DNA of 59,529 nt from Planctomycetota bacterium (GCA_028281765.1 JANQJF010000069.1:1-59529), one strand, 5' to 3'. Shown: positions 1 through 9,144, counted from the stretch's first letter. The notes: generated from the sequence alone by a model not told the origin. Numbers and translations: made by a program.

Positions 1-47
1 CCCCTTGACCCCCTCCCTCAGACGGGACCAGCAGAGCTGGTCAGAAG

Positions 48-92
48 TGTTACCCATGTGACCGGGTCCTTCTGTTACCCATGTGCCGGGTT
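48..92. repeat. Direct repeat, possible insertion-sequence terminus
   Basis: The 13-mer TGTTACCCATGTG occurs at 48-60 and again at 73-85, each followed by a CCGGGT-type hexamer (ACCGGGT, CCGGGT). Tandem terminal repeats of a TGTTACC-type motif are, as far as I recall, seen at the ends of some integrase-type (DDE) insertion sequences. No transposase lies inside the window; it would have to be to the left. That this is an IS end is inference only. Confidence 0.35.
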
Positions 93-103
93 GCAAGGGC
101 GCG

Positions 104-130
104 GTTCTAGGGCGCCTTGCGCCCTAGAAC
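104..130. terminator. Perfect 12-bp hairpin over the stop codon of the first gene
   Basis: GTTCTAGGGCGC (104-115) pairs perfectly with GCGCCCTAGAAC (119-130) around a CTT triloop, and the stem can extend about three more pairs with one G-T wobble. The TAG stop of the minus-strand gene (124-126) lies inside the stem. There is no T tract on either side, so Rho-independent termination is not assured; it may protect a 3' end. Confidence 0.5.
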
Positions 131-723
131 TGCGCGCCGATCAACATTCCATGATGAACTCGCAGGTGCATCGAGCGTGCCGCGTCGCCCTCACCCCATT
201 CGTACGACCAACCCTGCACCCCGTGCTGTTGCACCCAGATGTGGTCCGGCCGGCCGAATCTCCGGACCAGCTCGTGCGCGGGCGTGAACATCAGGGCATG
301 GCTGGCGCCCTTGTCGTCGTACCCGTTCTCGGAATGCCACGATTCGAGGAAGCGGGCGAGTGCGGCTTCGTCGCTCGGCCGGGATTCGCGTAGCTCACGC
401 CCGAGGGCTCGGCCGGTGGGGTTGTGCACGGCTGTGCGCAGGGACGCGATTTCGCTGCGGAGGCCTGTGAGGTCGGGGCCGCCGGCGACGGGCGAGGGCT
501 TCGTGGAGTCGAGAGAGGGTATCGGCGTTGCCGTGACGCGGGCTTCGAGGGCCGACGCGACTCGGTCGAGGCGATCACACAGCGATTCGAGCGCGGCCGC
601 GTCGGCCGCCGAAGACTCGTCGCGGACCGGCGGGTCGACCTCCGTCCCGATCCGGGACCCGATCCAGATCAGAGTGACGAGAATTGCAGCCTGAACCACC
701 AGCGGTGCGGAATCGCGCATCAC
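124..723 (-). CDS. Membrane-anchored hypothetical protein
   Basis: I do not recognise this 199-residue protein. It starts at GTG 723 or ATG 720. Residues about 6-24 form one hydrophobic segment (APLVVQAAILVTLIWIG) that would anchor it in the inner membrane. A charged, Leu-rich stretch of about 40-65 is likely coiled coil. A Pro/Ser/Thr-rich linker follows. The last 80 residues form a compact domain with a GRPDHIWVQ...WSYEWG pattern, which vaguely recalls the short beta-rich BamE/SmpA-like fold, but this is weak. It is divergent from the lipoprotein gene that starts at 865, with 141 bp between them. The stop codon is embedded in the 104-130 hairpin. Confidence 0.65.
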   Translation of the reverse strand: MMRDSAPLVVQAAILVTLIWIGSRIGTEVDPPVRDESSAADAAALESLCDRLDRVASALEARVTATPIPSLDSTKPSPVAGGPDLTGLRSEIASLRTAVHNPTGRALGRELRESRPSDEAALARFLESWHSENGYDDKGASHALMFTPAHELVRRFGRPDHIWVQQHGVQGWSYEWGEGDAARSMHLRVHHGMLIGAQF

Positions 724-864
724 ATGACAGTCTAGCGGAACGCCGACTCGTCGTTGGCGCTGTTACACCCCGTGACCCGCGCGGTATGGCGATTTCGAGT
801 CCGCCTGCCGGTCACGCATGGAATATGCTTCGAATCGGCTCGTCGTAGCGCGCGGCCGTACACC

Positions 865-3800
865 ATGACCAATCGATTCGCTTTCGCGTTCTCTGCCGCC
901 ACCCTGCTGCTCGGCTTCGCCGCGTGCGGGGGAAACAACGTGGGCCGGCTCTTCGACCCCGAGGTCGGCGGGCCGGGTGGCGCGGGCGATGGCACCGGGA
1001 TCGAGGCGGTGCCGGTCGGCGGGAAGACCGTCGAAGGGCGTCCGCGCGTGATCAACGCGTTCCCGACGGGCAGCAACTGGCCCGCGAGCGTGCCGATCGT
1101 GATCGTGTTCAACGAGTCGATCGCCGAGGACTCGATCGAGGACAACGGGACGACGACCACGGCGGCACCGGCCGATGATCGCGGCGACGGCCCCGTGGTC
1201 GGCGACGCGGGGGACGGCCCGGTCGTCCCGAGCGATGGCTTCGGCGGCGACAGTCCGGTCGTCGGTGACACCGGTCAGGGCGGCACGGGAGTCCCCGGCG
1301 ACACCGGTACGGGGGACGGCGCGACGACCGCGCCGCCGCCGACCGACGGGATCTTCGCGCGCGTCGTGGGCACCCAGACGCCGATCCCGGCGGCGTTCGA
1401 CCTGCTGCTCGGCGGCACCGTCGTCGTCATGCGTCCGACCGCGGCGCTGACGGTGCCGGACGGTGGTCAGGTCGAGGTGCTCGTCGGTCCGGAGCTCCGC
1501 GACGTCGACGGGACCCGATTCGGCGGGTCCGAGCCCGAGGTCGTCGCGACCTTCACGCCGAATGCCGATGCGGAAGCCGTCGATGGCGAGATCGTCACGA
1601 CGCTGCCGATCGACAACGAAGGCGACGCGCTCCGCGAGACGCCGATCTACGCGATCTTCTCGCGTGCGGCGAATGCGCAGTCGGTCACGACCGGGAACTT
1701 CGTCACCCAAACGGCTGGCGGCATCCTCGTGAACGGCAACGTCTCCTTCCCGATCGAGGCCGCGCCGCAGGTGCCGGACACGCGCATCCTGCGCTTCGAT
1801 CCCGCGGCGGCGCTGTTCGGCGCCACGGACTACGAGATCTTCGTGGACTCGACGATTCAGTTCGGCGAGACGGGCGTGCTCGAGTTCCAGGGCCGCTCGC
1901 CGTTCTCCGTGTTCAGCACGATCGCGGCCGCCCAGGCGACGAGCGTCGCGGTTGGCAACGCCGCGACCGGGTTCCCGGACAAAGTCAACCTCGGCAACAT
2001 CGCGAACCTGATGATCGACGTCGTCGTGCCGGCCGATGCGATCGTCGGAGACACGCTGCGGGTGCGGCTCTACGGTCTCGAGAACGAGACGGAGGCGACG
2101 GACGACCTCAACTTCGTCGAGCGGACCGCTTCGGTCCCCGCGAACGGGGAGCAGACGGTCACGGTCGACTTCAGCGGCGCGCTCGGGCTCGACACTGATC
2201 CTCGCTTCGACGACGGGTCGCTGATCGTGACGGTGCAGACCGAACGCGGGTCCGAGCTCGCGGGCTACATCCGCAGCAGCGCGCTCAACACACCCGAGTT
2301 CGACGTCACGCCGCCGACGCTGACCGAGATCGGTCCGCCGATGGGGCCGAACGCGACGGACATCATCTGCGACCAACAGCACCTCGTGATGTACGGGACC
2401 GCGAGCGAGCGGCTCGGCCTCGCGGAAATCACGGTGAACGGCGTGACCGCGAACCTCTTCGCCTCGGATGACGCCGGTCGATTCACGATCTACCCGGTCG
2501 ACCTCGGCGTGCTCGGGGCCGGCGGCGCGACCTACGCGCTCAGCCTGACGGACACGGCGGGCAACCTGGTGGCATCCGCGCTCAGCGGTGCCGTGCGGCA
2601 GCGCGGCGTCGTGTCGGGCGGTGTACTCACCGGGACGCTGGTCGTAGAGGCATACGACGAGGCGACGTACGAGCCGCTCGTCGGCGCGGCCATCGTCATC
2701 GAACCCGGCGTCTCGCAGAAGCCCGCCGTCGGGCAGCTGACCGCGATCACCGGTGCGGACGGTCGTGCGACGTTCAGCGGGCTCGGCTCGGCGCGTTACA
2801 CGATCACCGTGGTCGCTGCGGATCACGACCTCGTGACGCTCGTCGACAATCCGTCGGCGTTCGTCTCGCTGCCGGTGCCGCCGACGACCGGGGCGACCGC
2901 GACGCTGACGGGCTCGGCCGCGTTCGTGCCGTCCGCCGGGGCGACTGCACTGATCGGGCTCAACACGTTCGCCGATCCGACGACCGAAGCGCTGCAGACG
3001 GCGGCGGGCAACGCGGGCACGATCCAGGCGACCCAGATCCGTCCGAACCGGCCGATCGTCGCGACGGCGCTGTCCGGCGTGTTCCCGCCGACCGCGGTGT
3101 CGACGTTCGCGAACTTCGGCTGCGGCATGTGCGGTCAGGACAGTCTCACCCTCACGCCGCCGTTTGCGCCGGCGGAGCCGCTGAGCGACAACAACATCGC
3201 GCTGACTCTGATCCCCGCGACCGGGTCGGTCGCGAACCTCGCGGCGACCTACACGGTCGACTTCGGCACGTCGGGTGGTCTCGGCACGATCCAAGGCGCG
3301 CCGTCCGTAAACATCCTGGCGTCGATGCTCGGCTTCGGCGGCATGACGCTCTACGGAGTCGGTTTCGCGACCGCGGGTGTAGGCGCGCAGTACACGATCA
3401 ACGGTAGCTACGCGCTGCGCCTCAACCAGACGCTCGCGCTGTTCACGCCGACGCTGTGGGTGTCGACCGAGGCGACCGACGCGAGCGGCAACATCGCACG
3501 CCAGCGTCGCCTGATCGTCGATCCGACGACCGGCACGACGTTCAACACGACGGCGGCGCCGGGCATCCCGACCGTGTCGACCCCGGCCGGCGCGATCACG
3601 GGTTCGCCCGCGGTCTCGTTCCAAGATCGCCTCAACTCGGCGTCGCTGCTCGGTGGATTCGCGTTCACGCAGTTGCGCGCGGCGGACCCGAACGGGCGTG
3701 ACTGGCTCGTCCTGCTGCAGGACATCTCCGGCGCGAACGGCGCGACGACGCTGCAGTTCCCCGACCTGTCCGGGACCGGCCTCGTCGGGCTCTCGACCGG

Positions 3801-3936
3801 GTCCTGGAGCATCGGGGCGGAGCACATCCTGATGTTCACGAACTCGTACTCGTCGACGAGCTACGTGCTCGAAGAACGCTTCCGCCAGCTCGTCACCTAC
3901 GGTCGGGCTCAGGCGGTCGCGCACGTCATCCAGTGA
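865..3936 (+). CDS. Large Ig-like repeat lipoprotein
   Basis: This 1023-residue protein should be exported and lipidated. ATG 865 gives a short signal sequence ending in FAAC, with the lipid Cys at residue 21; the longer frame back to 754 lacks a signal at its start, so I reject it. Residues about 50-230 hold an SbsA/Big_5-like Ig fold (IVFNESI...), interrupted by a Gly/Asp/Pro-rich insert at about 95-150. A second Ig-like module (YAIFSRAANAQSV) follows at about 235-360. At about 585-665 there is a carboxypeptidase-regulatory/CnaB-like fold (LVGAAIVIEPG...ADGRATFSGL). A CGMC pair near 752 could form a disulfide or bind metal. Function is unknown; an outer-surface structural or adhesive role is inference. 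It ends in a GTGA overlap with queC. Confidence 0.85.
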   Translation: MTNRFAFAFSAATLLLGFAACGGNNVGRLFDPEVGGPGGAGDGTGIEAVPVGGKTVEGRPRVINAFPTGSNWPASVPIVIVFNESIAEDSIEDNGTTTTAAPADDRGDGPVVGDAGDGPVVPSDGFGGDSPVVGDTGQGGTGVPGDTGTGDGATTAPPPTDGIFARVVGTQTPIPAAFDLLLGGTVVVMRPTAALTVPDGGQVEVLVGPELRDVDGTRFGGSEPEVVATFTPNADAEAVDGEIVTTLPIDNEGDALRETPIYAIFSRAANAQSVTTGNFVTQTAGGILVNGNVSFPIEAAPQVPDTRILRFDPAAALFGATDYEIFVDSTIQFGETGVLEFQGRSPFSVFSTIAAAQATSVAVGNAATGFPDKVNLGNIANLMIDVVVPADAIVGDTLRVRLYGLENETEATDDLNFVERTASVPANGEQTVTVDFSGALGLDTDPRFDDGSLIVTVQTERGSELAGYIRSSALNTPEFDVTPPTLTEIGPPMGPNATDIICDQQHLVMYGTASERLGLAEITVNGVTANLFASDDAGRFTIYPVDLGVLGAGGATYALSLTDTAGNLVASALSGAVRQRGVVSGGVLTGTLVVEAYDEATYEPLVGAAIVIEPGVSQKPAVGQLTAITGADGRATFSGLGSARYTITVVAADHDLVTLVDNPSAFVSLPVPPTTGATATLTGSAAFVPSAGATALIGLNTFADPTTEALQTAAGNAGTIQATQIRPNRPIVATALSGVFPPTAVSTFANFGCGMCGQDSLTLTPPFAPAEPLSDNNIALTLIPATGSVANLAATYTVDFGTSGGLGTIQGAPSVNILASMLGFGGMTLYGVGFATAGVGAQYTINGSYALRLNQTLALFTPTLWVSTEATDASGNIARQRRLIVDPTTGTTFNTTAAPGIPTVSTPAGAITGSPAVSFQDRLNSASLLGGFAFTQLRAADPNGRDWLVLLQDISGANGATTLQFPDLSGTGLVGLSTGSWSIGAEHILMFTNSYSSTSYVLEERFRQLVTYGRAQAVAHVIQ

Positions 3937-4586
3937 GCGAACGTCGTGCCGTCGTCCTCCTGTCCGGGGGCCTCGACTCGGGGACGTCGCTCGCGCTCTG
4001 GCACGGCGCGGGGCACGCGATCGCGTGCTGTCTGTTCGTCGACTACGGGCAGCAGGCCCGCACCGCGGAAGCGCGGGTTTCCGAGGCCCTGGCCCGTCGC
4101 TACGACGCACCGTGGCAGCGCGTCGAGCTGCCCTGGCTCGGCGACTACGCGGCGCGTGCGGGCTGTGCGTTGGTCGGCGCGGACGCGCTGCCGGAACGCA
4201 CCGTCGAGGATCCGGGCGACGCCGACTCGGCCGCGCGCGTGTGGGTGCCGGCGCGCAACGTGGTGCTGATCTCCGCGGCGGCGGCCGCGGCCGAGGTTCA
4301 CGGTGCCGACACGATCGTCGCGGGCTTCAACCGCGAGGAGGCGGAGACGTTTCCCGACAACTCCGCGGACTTCGTGCGCGCGACCGATGCGATGCTCGCA
4401 TTCGGCACGCGCGAAGGCGTCCGAGTCGAAAGTCCGACGCTCGCGCTCGACAAGGTCGGCATCGTCGCTGCCGCGCGCGAGTCCGGGCTTGGGCCGGACG
4501 ACTTCTGGAGCTGCTACCGCGACGGCGAGCGGCCCTGCGGGGTCTGCGAGTCGTGCGTTCGGGCGAAACGGGCTTGGAGCGCCTGA
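3933..4586 (+). CDS. queC: 7-cyano-7-deazaguanine synthase QueC
   Basis: QueC converts 7-carboxy-7-deazaguanine to preQ0 using ATP and ammonia, in the cytoplasmic pathway to queuosine and related 7-deazaguanines. The 217-residue product starts with GTG overlapping the previous stop (GTGA). The PP-loop ATP-binding motif SGGLDS is at residues 11-16. The zinc ligands are the C-terminal C-x7-C-x2-C-x2-C (CYRDGERPCGVCESC). The conserved ADTIVAGFNREEAETFPDN segment fits the family. Length is close to the usual 220-240. No queD, queE or queF is nearby, so the rest of the pathway must be elsewhere. Coupling to the upstream lipoprotein gene looks positional rather than functional. Confidence 0.93.
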   Translation: MSERRAVVLLSGGLDSGTSLALWHGAGHAIACCLFVDYGQQARTAEARVSEALARRYDAPWQRVELPWLGDYAARAGCALVGADALPERTVEDPGDADSAARVWVPARNVVLISAAAAAAEVHGADTIVAGFNREEAETFPDNSADFVRATDAMLAFGTREGVRVESPTLALDKVGIVAAARESGLGPDDFWSCYRDGERPCGVCESCVRAKRAWSA

Positions 4587-4644
4587 ACCGGTACGACTCG
4601 AGCCGTGAAAGCGCCTGTCGCGCGCGATACCCTTGGCCGGCGTG

Positions 4645-5247
4645 ATGCGCAGCGCCTCGATTCTGTTCGTTCTGTCATGGGCTCTGGCGGCGTGCCAGAC
4701 CTTGCCGCCGGCCGTCCTGAGCCGGTCGCTCGTCGCGACACCCGAGCTGACCACGCGTCAGCCGCGGGACATTGCGGTGCTGCCGATCCAGGATGCGACG
4801 GCGGGTCGCGTCCTGACCGCGAACCTCGAGCATCTGCGCGACGAGATCGCGCGCGCGCTCGCGCGGCAGGCCTACTCGCCTCTGTCGGCGGGGCACGTGG
4901 ACGCGCGGATCGGCCGCGAGGCGTCCTCGAAGGGCTCGGCCGTGGACGCGAGCCACGTGCGCGGGCTCGCGCCGAAGTGCGAGTCGGACGCGGTGCTCGG
5001 TATCCGGTTCTCCGACTGGGACGAGTCGACCCTGATGGACGACGCCCGCGCCCGATTCGGGGCCGAGGTGCTCATGCTCGCGACCGACGGCACGGTGCTC
5101 TGGTCCGGGCGGGTCGAGGGCTCGGTCAAGGCGGGGGGCGAGGGCCCGGCTCCCCTGACCCGAGCCGCGCGCTCGCGGGCCGCCGTGGACGTCTTCGCGC
5201 GGGCCCTGATCGACGAGCTGCCGCCGCGTCGCCCGGCGGCGCGCTGA
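4645..5247 (+). CDS. Small lipoprotein, GNA1162/DUF799-like
   Basis: ATG 4645 (GTG 4642 and TTG 4633 are in frame upstream) gives a 200-residue protein with a lipobox LAAC at residues about 14-17, so it should be a lipoprotein. After export it has IAVLPIQDAT, an amphipathic helix LRDEIARALARQAYSPLS, then DAVLGIRFSDWDES and LMLATDGTVLWSGRVEGS. This order (a strand carrying VLPI, a helix, a strand, then a closing beta hairpin) resembles the GNA1162/DUF799 lipoproteins, which are thought to act at the outer membrane. That family match is by eye and unsure. It follows queC by 58 bp and may be cotranscribed. Confidence 0.65.
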   Translation: MRSASILFVLSWALAACQTLPPAVLSRSLVATPELTTRQPRDIAVLPIQDATAGRVLTANLEHLRDEIARALARQAYSPLSAGHVDARIGREASSKGSAVDASHVRGLAPKCESDAVLGIRFSDWDESTLMDDARARFGAEVLMLATDGTVLWSGRVEGSVKAGGEGPAPLTRAARSRAAVDVFARALIDELPPRRPAAR

Positions 5248-5290
5248 GAACCGCCCGTGCGACCCGGGGCCGTGGAATCCGGGATCGCGG

Positions 5291-5319
5291 TTGCGGCGCC
5301 GGGGTCCGCTGGCTAGCAT
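5291..5319 (+). promoter_or_regulatory. Candidate sigma-70 promoter of rpsO-pnp
   Basis: TTGCGG (5291-5296) and TAGCAT (5314-5319) are separated by exactly 17 bp, ahead of a leader of about 115 nt. Good match to the housekeeping consensus for such a GC-rich genome. Confidence 0.5.
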
Positions 5320-5330
5320 CCCGGCCAACC

Positions 5331-5350
5331 GCAGCGCCTGTTTGCGCTGC
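5331..5350 (+). promoter_or_regulatory. Leader hairpin upstream of rpsO
   Basis: GCAGCGC (5331-5337) pairs with GCGCTGC (5344-5350) around a 6-nt loop, within the predicted rpsO leader. S15 represses its own translation by binding leader structures in several bacteria. Whether this element is such a site is not shown here. Confidence 0.35.
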
Positions 5351-5442
5351 CTCCGCCCGCGTGGCGGGGAGACCACGGCTCGGGACAACCCTGGCCTCGA
5401 CCGTAGGTTGTTGGAACACAAAGACATAGGAAGCAGGGCATC

Positions 5443-5712
5443 ATGGCGATCGACAAGGCGACCCGCGCTCAAATCATCCAGGACAACCGCCAGCACGACA
5501 ACGACAGCGGGTCCCCCGAAGTCCAGATCGCGCTCCTCACGGCCGAGATCCGTGATCTGACGGAGCACATGAAGGTCCACAAGAAGGACTACCACTCCCG
5601 TCGCGGCCTGCTGAACAAGGTCAGCCGCCGCACCACTCTTTTGAAGTATCTGAACCGCACGGCCCACGATCGCTACATCGCGATCACCCAGAAGCTCGAA
5701 CTGCGCCGATAG
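5443..5712 (+). CDS. rpsO: 30S ribosomal protein S15
   Basis: S15 is an 89-residue primary binder of the central domain of 16S rRNA, and this protein has the exact usual length. Family landmarks are present: the N-terminal helix (ATRAQIIQDNRQHDNDSGS), the SPEVQIALLTAEI segment, LTEHMKVHKKDYHSRRGLL around the middle, and the basic C-terminal LNRTAHDRYIAITQKLELRR. An AGGAAG-like Shine-Dalgarno lies 9 nt before ATG. The rpsO-pnp order is conserved across many bacteria and is kept here, although a 324-nt gap separates the two genes. Confidence 0.98.
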   Translation: MAIDKATRAQIIQDNRQHDNDSGSPEVQIALLTAEIRDLTEHMKVHKKDYHSRRGLLNKVSRRTTLLKYLNRTAHDRYIAITQKLELRR

Positions 5713-6036
5713 GCCGCAGTCCCGAATCGGTGGGGCCCCGGTGGAGCACTCGGACCAGGAAGGTCCAGTGGCTCCGGCTCTTTGACCGATAGACAACACG
5801 TCCAATCACAAGGATTGCGCAGCCCCCCTGGCGCCGCCTCCCTCTGATGTTGGGTCGAGAAGCGACCCCGGAGCGAAACGCGTCGCCCCCAGATCGGTTC
5901 GACGATTCCGTCGGCGCCGAGGCTGCGTTCACGATCGCGTACGGCAACCCGGCTGCAGAGTGCATGAGGCACTGGCCTGCTGTCAGCGCGACCCAACCCC
6001 GCGTCGTGCCGTGGTGCACGACCAATTCATGAACTG
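5713..6036. other. rpsO-pnp intergenic region, no gene seen
   Basis: 324 nt. TTGACC at 5782-5787 is a good -35 hexamer, but no convincing -10 sits 16-18 bp downstream (best is ATCACA). Several short GC-rich self-complementary stretches are present. There is no Shine-Dalgarno in the last 20 nt before the pnp ATG. The 61-codon open frame at 5847-6032 has no coding signature. Confidence 0.4.
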
Positions 6037-9000
6037 ATGGCAACCAAGAAGACTCCGCGGCGCAGTGCCGCGACCAAGACCGCGTCCAAGGTCACGAAGA
6101 AGAAAACGACCAAGAAGAAGGCGCCGGCAACCAAGAAGACCGCCAAGAAGGCGGCGAAGAAGCCTGCTTCGAAGAAGCGGGCCACGAAGCGCTCGGCCGG
6201 GGGCAAGTCCCCGACCGGCAACGATGCGATCCGCGTCGAACGCGAGATCGGCGGCCGCACGCTCGTCCTCGAGACGGGGCGCATGGCCAAGCTCGCCGAT
6301 GGCGCCATCGTGGCGCGCTACGGCGACACGACGGTGCTCGCGACCGCGCAGAGCGGTGGTGAGAACCCCAACGTCGACTTCTTCCCGTTGACGGTCGACT
6401 ACCGCGAGAAGGCCGCGGCCGGTGGCAAGTTCCCCGGCGGCTTCTTCAAGCGCGAAGGTCGCCCGACGACGCGCGAGATCCTGACCTGCCGCATCATCGA
6501 CCGCTCGATCCGTCCGCTGTTCGTGGACGGCTTCAAGCACGAGACGCAGGTGCTCTCGCAGGTGCTCAGCACCGACCGTGAGAACGAGTCCGACACGCTC
6601 GCGGCGATCGCGAGCTTCGCGGCGATCGCGATCAGCTCGATCCCGAACACGAAGACGCTCGGCATGTGCCGCATCGGCCTGATCGACGACGAGCTCGTCA
6701 TCAACCCGACGTGGAGCCAGCTGCAGAGCGAAGAGAACCAGCTCAACCTCACGGTTTCGGCGCACGACGACGCGATCGTCATGGTCGAAGCCGGTGCGAA
6801 GCAAGTTGCCGAGTCGGTCATGCTCGAGGCTCTCGAGCTCGGTCACGAAGTCGCGCGCGAGATCGCCGCGATGATCGACGAGCTCGTCGCGATCTGCGGC
6901 CGCGAGAAGATCGAGGTCACGCCGCCCGAGCGCGACGAGAAGCTGGTCGCTGCGATCACGAAGAAGTTCGCCAAGAAGATGGGCGATGCCGCGACGAGTG
7001 GCGGTCGCAAGTTCGAGCGTGGCGCCGCGATCAAGGAAGTGCGCAACGAAATCGTCGAGGCGTTCCCGCCGCCGAAGAACGCGACGGACGACGAGGCCGC
7101 GAAGCACGAGAAGTTCGTGAAGAGCGTCGCGGGCGACCTGTGCAAGCAGGGCGAGCGCGATTCGATCCTCAAGGGCAAGCGCGCCGACGGTCGCAGGACG
7201 GACGAGATTCGTCCGCTCGACATCTCGGTCGACGTGCTGCCGCGCGTGCACGGCTCCGCGCTGTTCACTCGTGGTGAGACGCAGGCTCTCTGCACCGCGA
7301 CTCTCGGCACCGCGGATGATCGCCAGTTCATGGACGGCATCTACCCCGAGGAGCGGAAGAACTTCCTGCTGCACTACGCCTTCCCGCCGTTCAGCGTCGG
7401 CGAAGTGCGTCGCTTCCTGGCCCCGGGTCGCCGCGAGATCGGTCACGGCGCACTCGCCGAGCGTTCGATCGAGCCGGTGCTCCCGAACCCGAAGGAGTTC
7501 CCGTACAGCCTGCGGATCACTTCGGAGATCCTCGAGTCGAACGGCTCGTCGTCGATGGCGTCGGTGTGCGGTGGCACGCTCGCGCTCATGGACGCCGGTG
7601 TCCCGCTCCAGCAGCCGGTCGCCGGCATTGCGATGGGACTCGTCGTCGAAGGCAAGAAGATCGCGATCCTGTCCGACATCCTCGGCTCGGAAGACCACTG
7701 CGGTGACATGGACTTCAAGGTGTCCGGCACCGGCAAGGGCATCACGGCCCTGCAGATGGACATCAAGTGCGAGGGCCTCGCCCGCCGCACGCTCGAGGAC
7801 GCGCTCGACCAGGCACGCGAAGGTCGCCTCTACCTGCTGCGCGAGATGCTCGAAGTCATCCGTCAGCCGCGCAAGGAGATCAGCCCCAACGCGCCTCGTC
7901 TCGAGTCGCTGATGGTGCCGGTCGATCGCATCGGCGCGGTGATCGGGCCCGGTGGCCGCAACATCCGCGGCATGCAGGAGGACTACGACGTCCGCATCAC
8001 GATCGAGGACGACGGCCGCGTCGAGGTCGCCGGTCTCGAAGCTGCGAAGGTCAACGACTGCCTCGAGCGCATCCGCCTGATGACGGCCGACATCGAGATC
8101 GGCACGGTCTACAAGGGCAAGGTCTCGGGCATCAAGGAGTTCGGCGCGTTCGTCGAGCTGGTGCCGGGCCAAGAAGGCCTCTGCCACGTGTCCGAGCTGG
8201 CGGACGGCTTCATCCGTTCGGTCACCGACGTCGTGCAGATCGGCGACGAGATCGAGGTCAAGGTCATCGAGATCGACGACTTCGGCAAGATCAAGCTGAG
8301 CCGTCGCGCGCTGCTCGTCGGCGAAGAAGGTGGTGGTCGCGAAGGTGGCGACGATGCGCCGCGCGCCCGTGGCGGTCGCGAAGGTCGTCGCCCGCGTCGC
8401 GACGACGACGAGGACCGTCCGCGCGGTCGTCGCCCGCGCCGTGACGACGAGGACGAGGATCGCCCGCGTGGCCGCCGTCCGCGCCGCGAGGAAGAGGACG
8501 AGGATCGCCCGCGCGGTCGCCGCCCGCGTCGTGACTCGGAAGACGAGGATCGCCCGCGCTCGCGTCGTCCGCGCCGCGAGGAAGAGGACGAGGATCGCCC
8601 GCGCGGTCGCCGTCCGCGCCGCGACTCGGAAGACGAGGATCGCCCGCGTTCACGTCGCCCGCGCCGTGACGAGGAGGACGAGGATCGCCCGCGCGGTCGT
8701 CGCCCGCGTCGCGACGACGAAGACGAGGACCGCCCGCGTGGCCGCCGCCCGCGTCGTGATGACGAGGACGAGGATCGCCCGCGTGGCCGCCGTCCGCGTC
8801 GTGACTCGGAAGACGAAGAACGCCCGCGCTCGCGTCGTCCGCGCCGTGACGAGGAAGACGAGGATCGCCCGCGCGGTCGCCGTCCGCGTCGCGACGACGA
8901 GGACGAGGATCGCCCGCGTTCGCGGCGCCCGCGTCGCGAGAACGGTGACGACGAGGACCGCCCGCGTGGTCGTCGCCCGCGCCGCGATGACGAGGACGAG

Positions 9001-9144
9001 GATCGCCCGCGCTCGCGCCGTCCGCGCCGTGACGACGACGAGGAAGACCGCCCGCGCGGTCGCCGTCCGCGCCGCGATGACAACGGCGAGGCCGAGTTCA
9101 GTGCCGATGACGACCGCCCGCGTCGGGGTCGTCGTCGCCGCTGA
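6037..9144 (+). CDS. pnp: Polynucleotide phosphorylase with charged repeat tails
   Basis: PNPase is the trimeric 3'-5' phosphorolytic exoribonuclease of the degradosome. The core runs from about residue 63 (VEREIGGRTLVLETGRMAKL) with two RNase PH domains, the catalytic segment SGTGKGITALQMDIK, a KH domain at about 629-688 (VIGPGGRNIRGM), and an S1 domain at about 689-758. Typical PNPases are about 700-750 residues; this one is 1035. The excess is an N-terminal Lys/Ala-rich stretch of about 60 residues, resembling histone H1-like tails, and a C-terminal tail of about 270 residues. That tail has about 16 tandem copies of a 15-residue unit, RPRGRRPRRDDEDED and variants (S for G; EE or DS at the acidic start). 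Both tails are probably disordered and RNA-binding. Confidence 0.96.
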   Translation: MATKKTPRRSAATKTASKVTKKKTTKKKAPATKKTAKKAAKKPASKKRATKRSAGGKSPTGNDAIRVEREIGGRTLVLETGRMAKLADGAIVARYGDTTVLATAQSGGENPNVDFFPLTVDYREKAAAGGKFPGGFFKREGRPTTREILTCRIIDRSIRPLFVDGFKHETQVLSQVLSTDRENESDTLAAIASFAAIAISSIPNTKTLGMCRIGLIDDELVINPTWSQLQSEENQLNLTVSAHDDAIVMVEAGAKQVAESVMLEALELGHEVAREIAAMIDELVAICGREKIEVTPPERDEKLVAAITKKFAKKMGDAATSGGRKFERGAAIKEVRNEIVEAFPPPKNATDDEAAKHEKFVKSVAGDLCKQGERDSILKGKRADGRRTDEIRPLDISVDVLPRVHGSALFTRGETQALCTATLGTADDRQFMDGIYPEERKNFLLHYAFPPFSVGEVRRFLAPGRREIGHGALAERSIEPVLPNPKEFPYSLRITSEILESNGSSSMASVCGGTLALMDAGVPLQQPVAGIAMGLVVEGKKIAILSDILGSEDHCGDMDFKVSGTGKGITALQMDIKCEGLARRTLEDALDQAREGRLYLLREMLEVIRQPRKEISPNAPRLESLMVPVDRIGAVIGPGGRNIRGMQEDYDVRITIEDDGRVEVAGLEAAKVNDCLERIRLMTADIEIGTVYKGKVSGIKEFGAFVELVPGQEGLCHVSELADGFIRSVTDVVQIGDEIEVKVIEIDDFGKIKLSRRALLVGEEGGGREGGDDAPRARGGREGRRPRRDDDEDRPRGRRPRRDDEDEDRPRGRRPRREEEDEDRPRGRRPRRDSEDEDRPRSRRPRREEEDEDRPRGRRPRRDSEDEDRPRSRRPRRDEEDEDRPRGRRPRRDDEDEDRPRGRRPRRDDEDEDRPRGRRPRRDSEDEERPRSRRPRRDEEDEDRPRGRRPRRDDEDEDRPRSRRPRRENGDDEDRPRGRRPRRDDEDEDRPRSRRPRRDDDEEDRPRGRRPRRDDNGEAEFSADDDRPRRGRRRR
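8401..9120 (+). repeat. 45-bp tandem coding repeat in pnp
   Basis: About 16 consecutive units encode RPR(G/S)RRPRR(D/E)xEDED. Units vary mainly at one Gly/Ser position and at the first acidic pair. One unit gains a residue (ENGDDED), so copy number and unit length drift. The opposite strand reads as a long Arg/Ser open frame, which is a shadow. Confidence 0.85.

Noticed and set aside
3933..5247. Queuosine gene cluster
   Set aside because: Only queC is present; the neighbours are unrelated lipoproteins.
5847..6032. 61-codon small gene before pnp
   Set aside because: No Shine-Dalgarno, no recognizable fold, and it covers the pnp leader.
8401..9120. CRISPR-like array
   Set aside because: The repeats are 45-bp coding units in frame with PNPase, without unique spacers.
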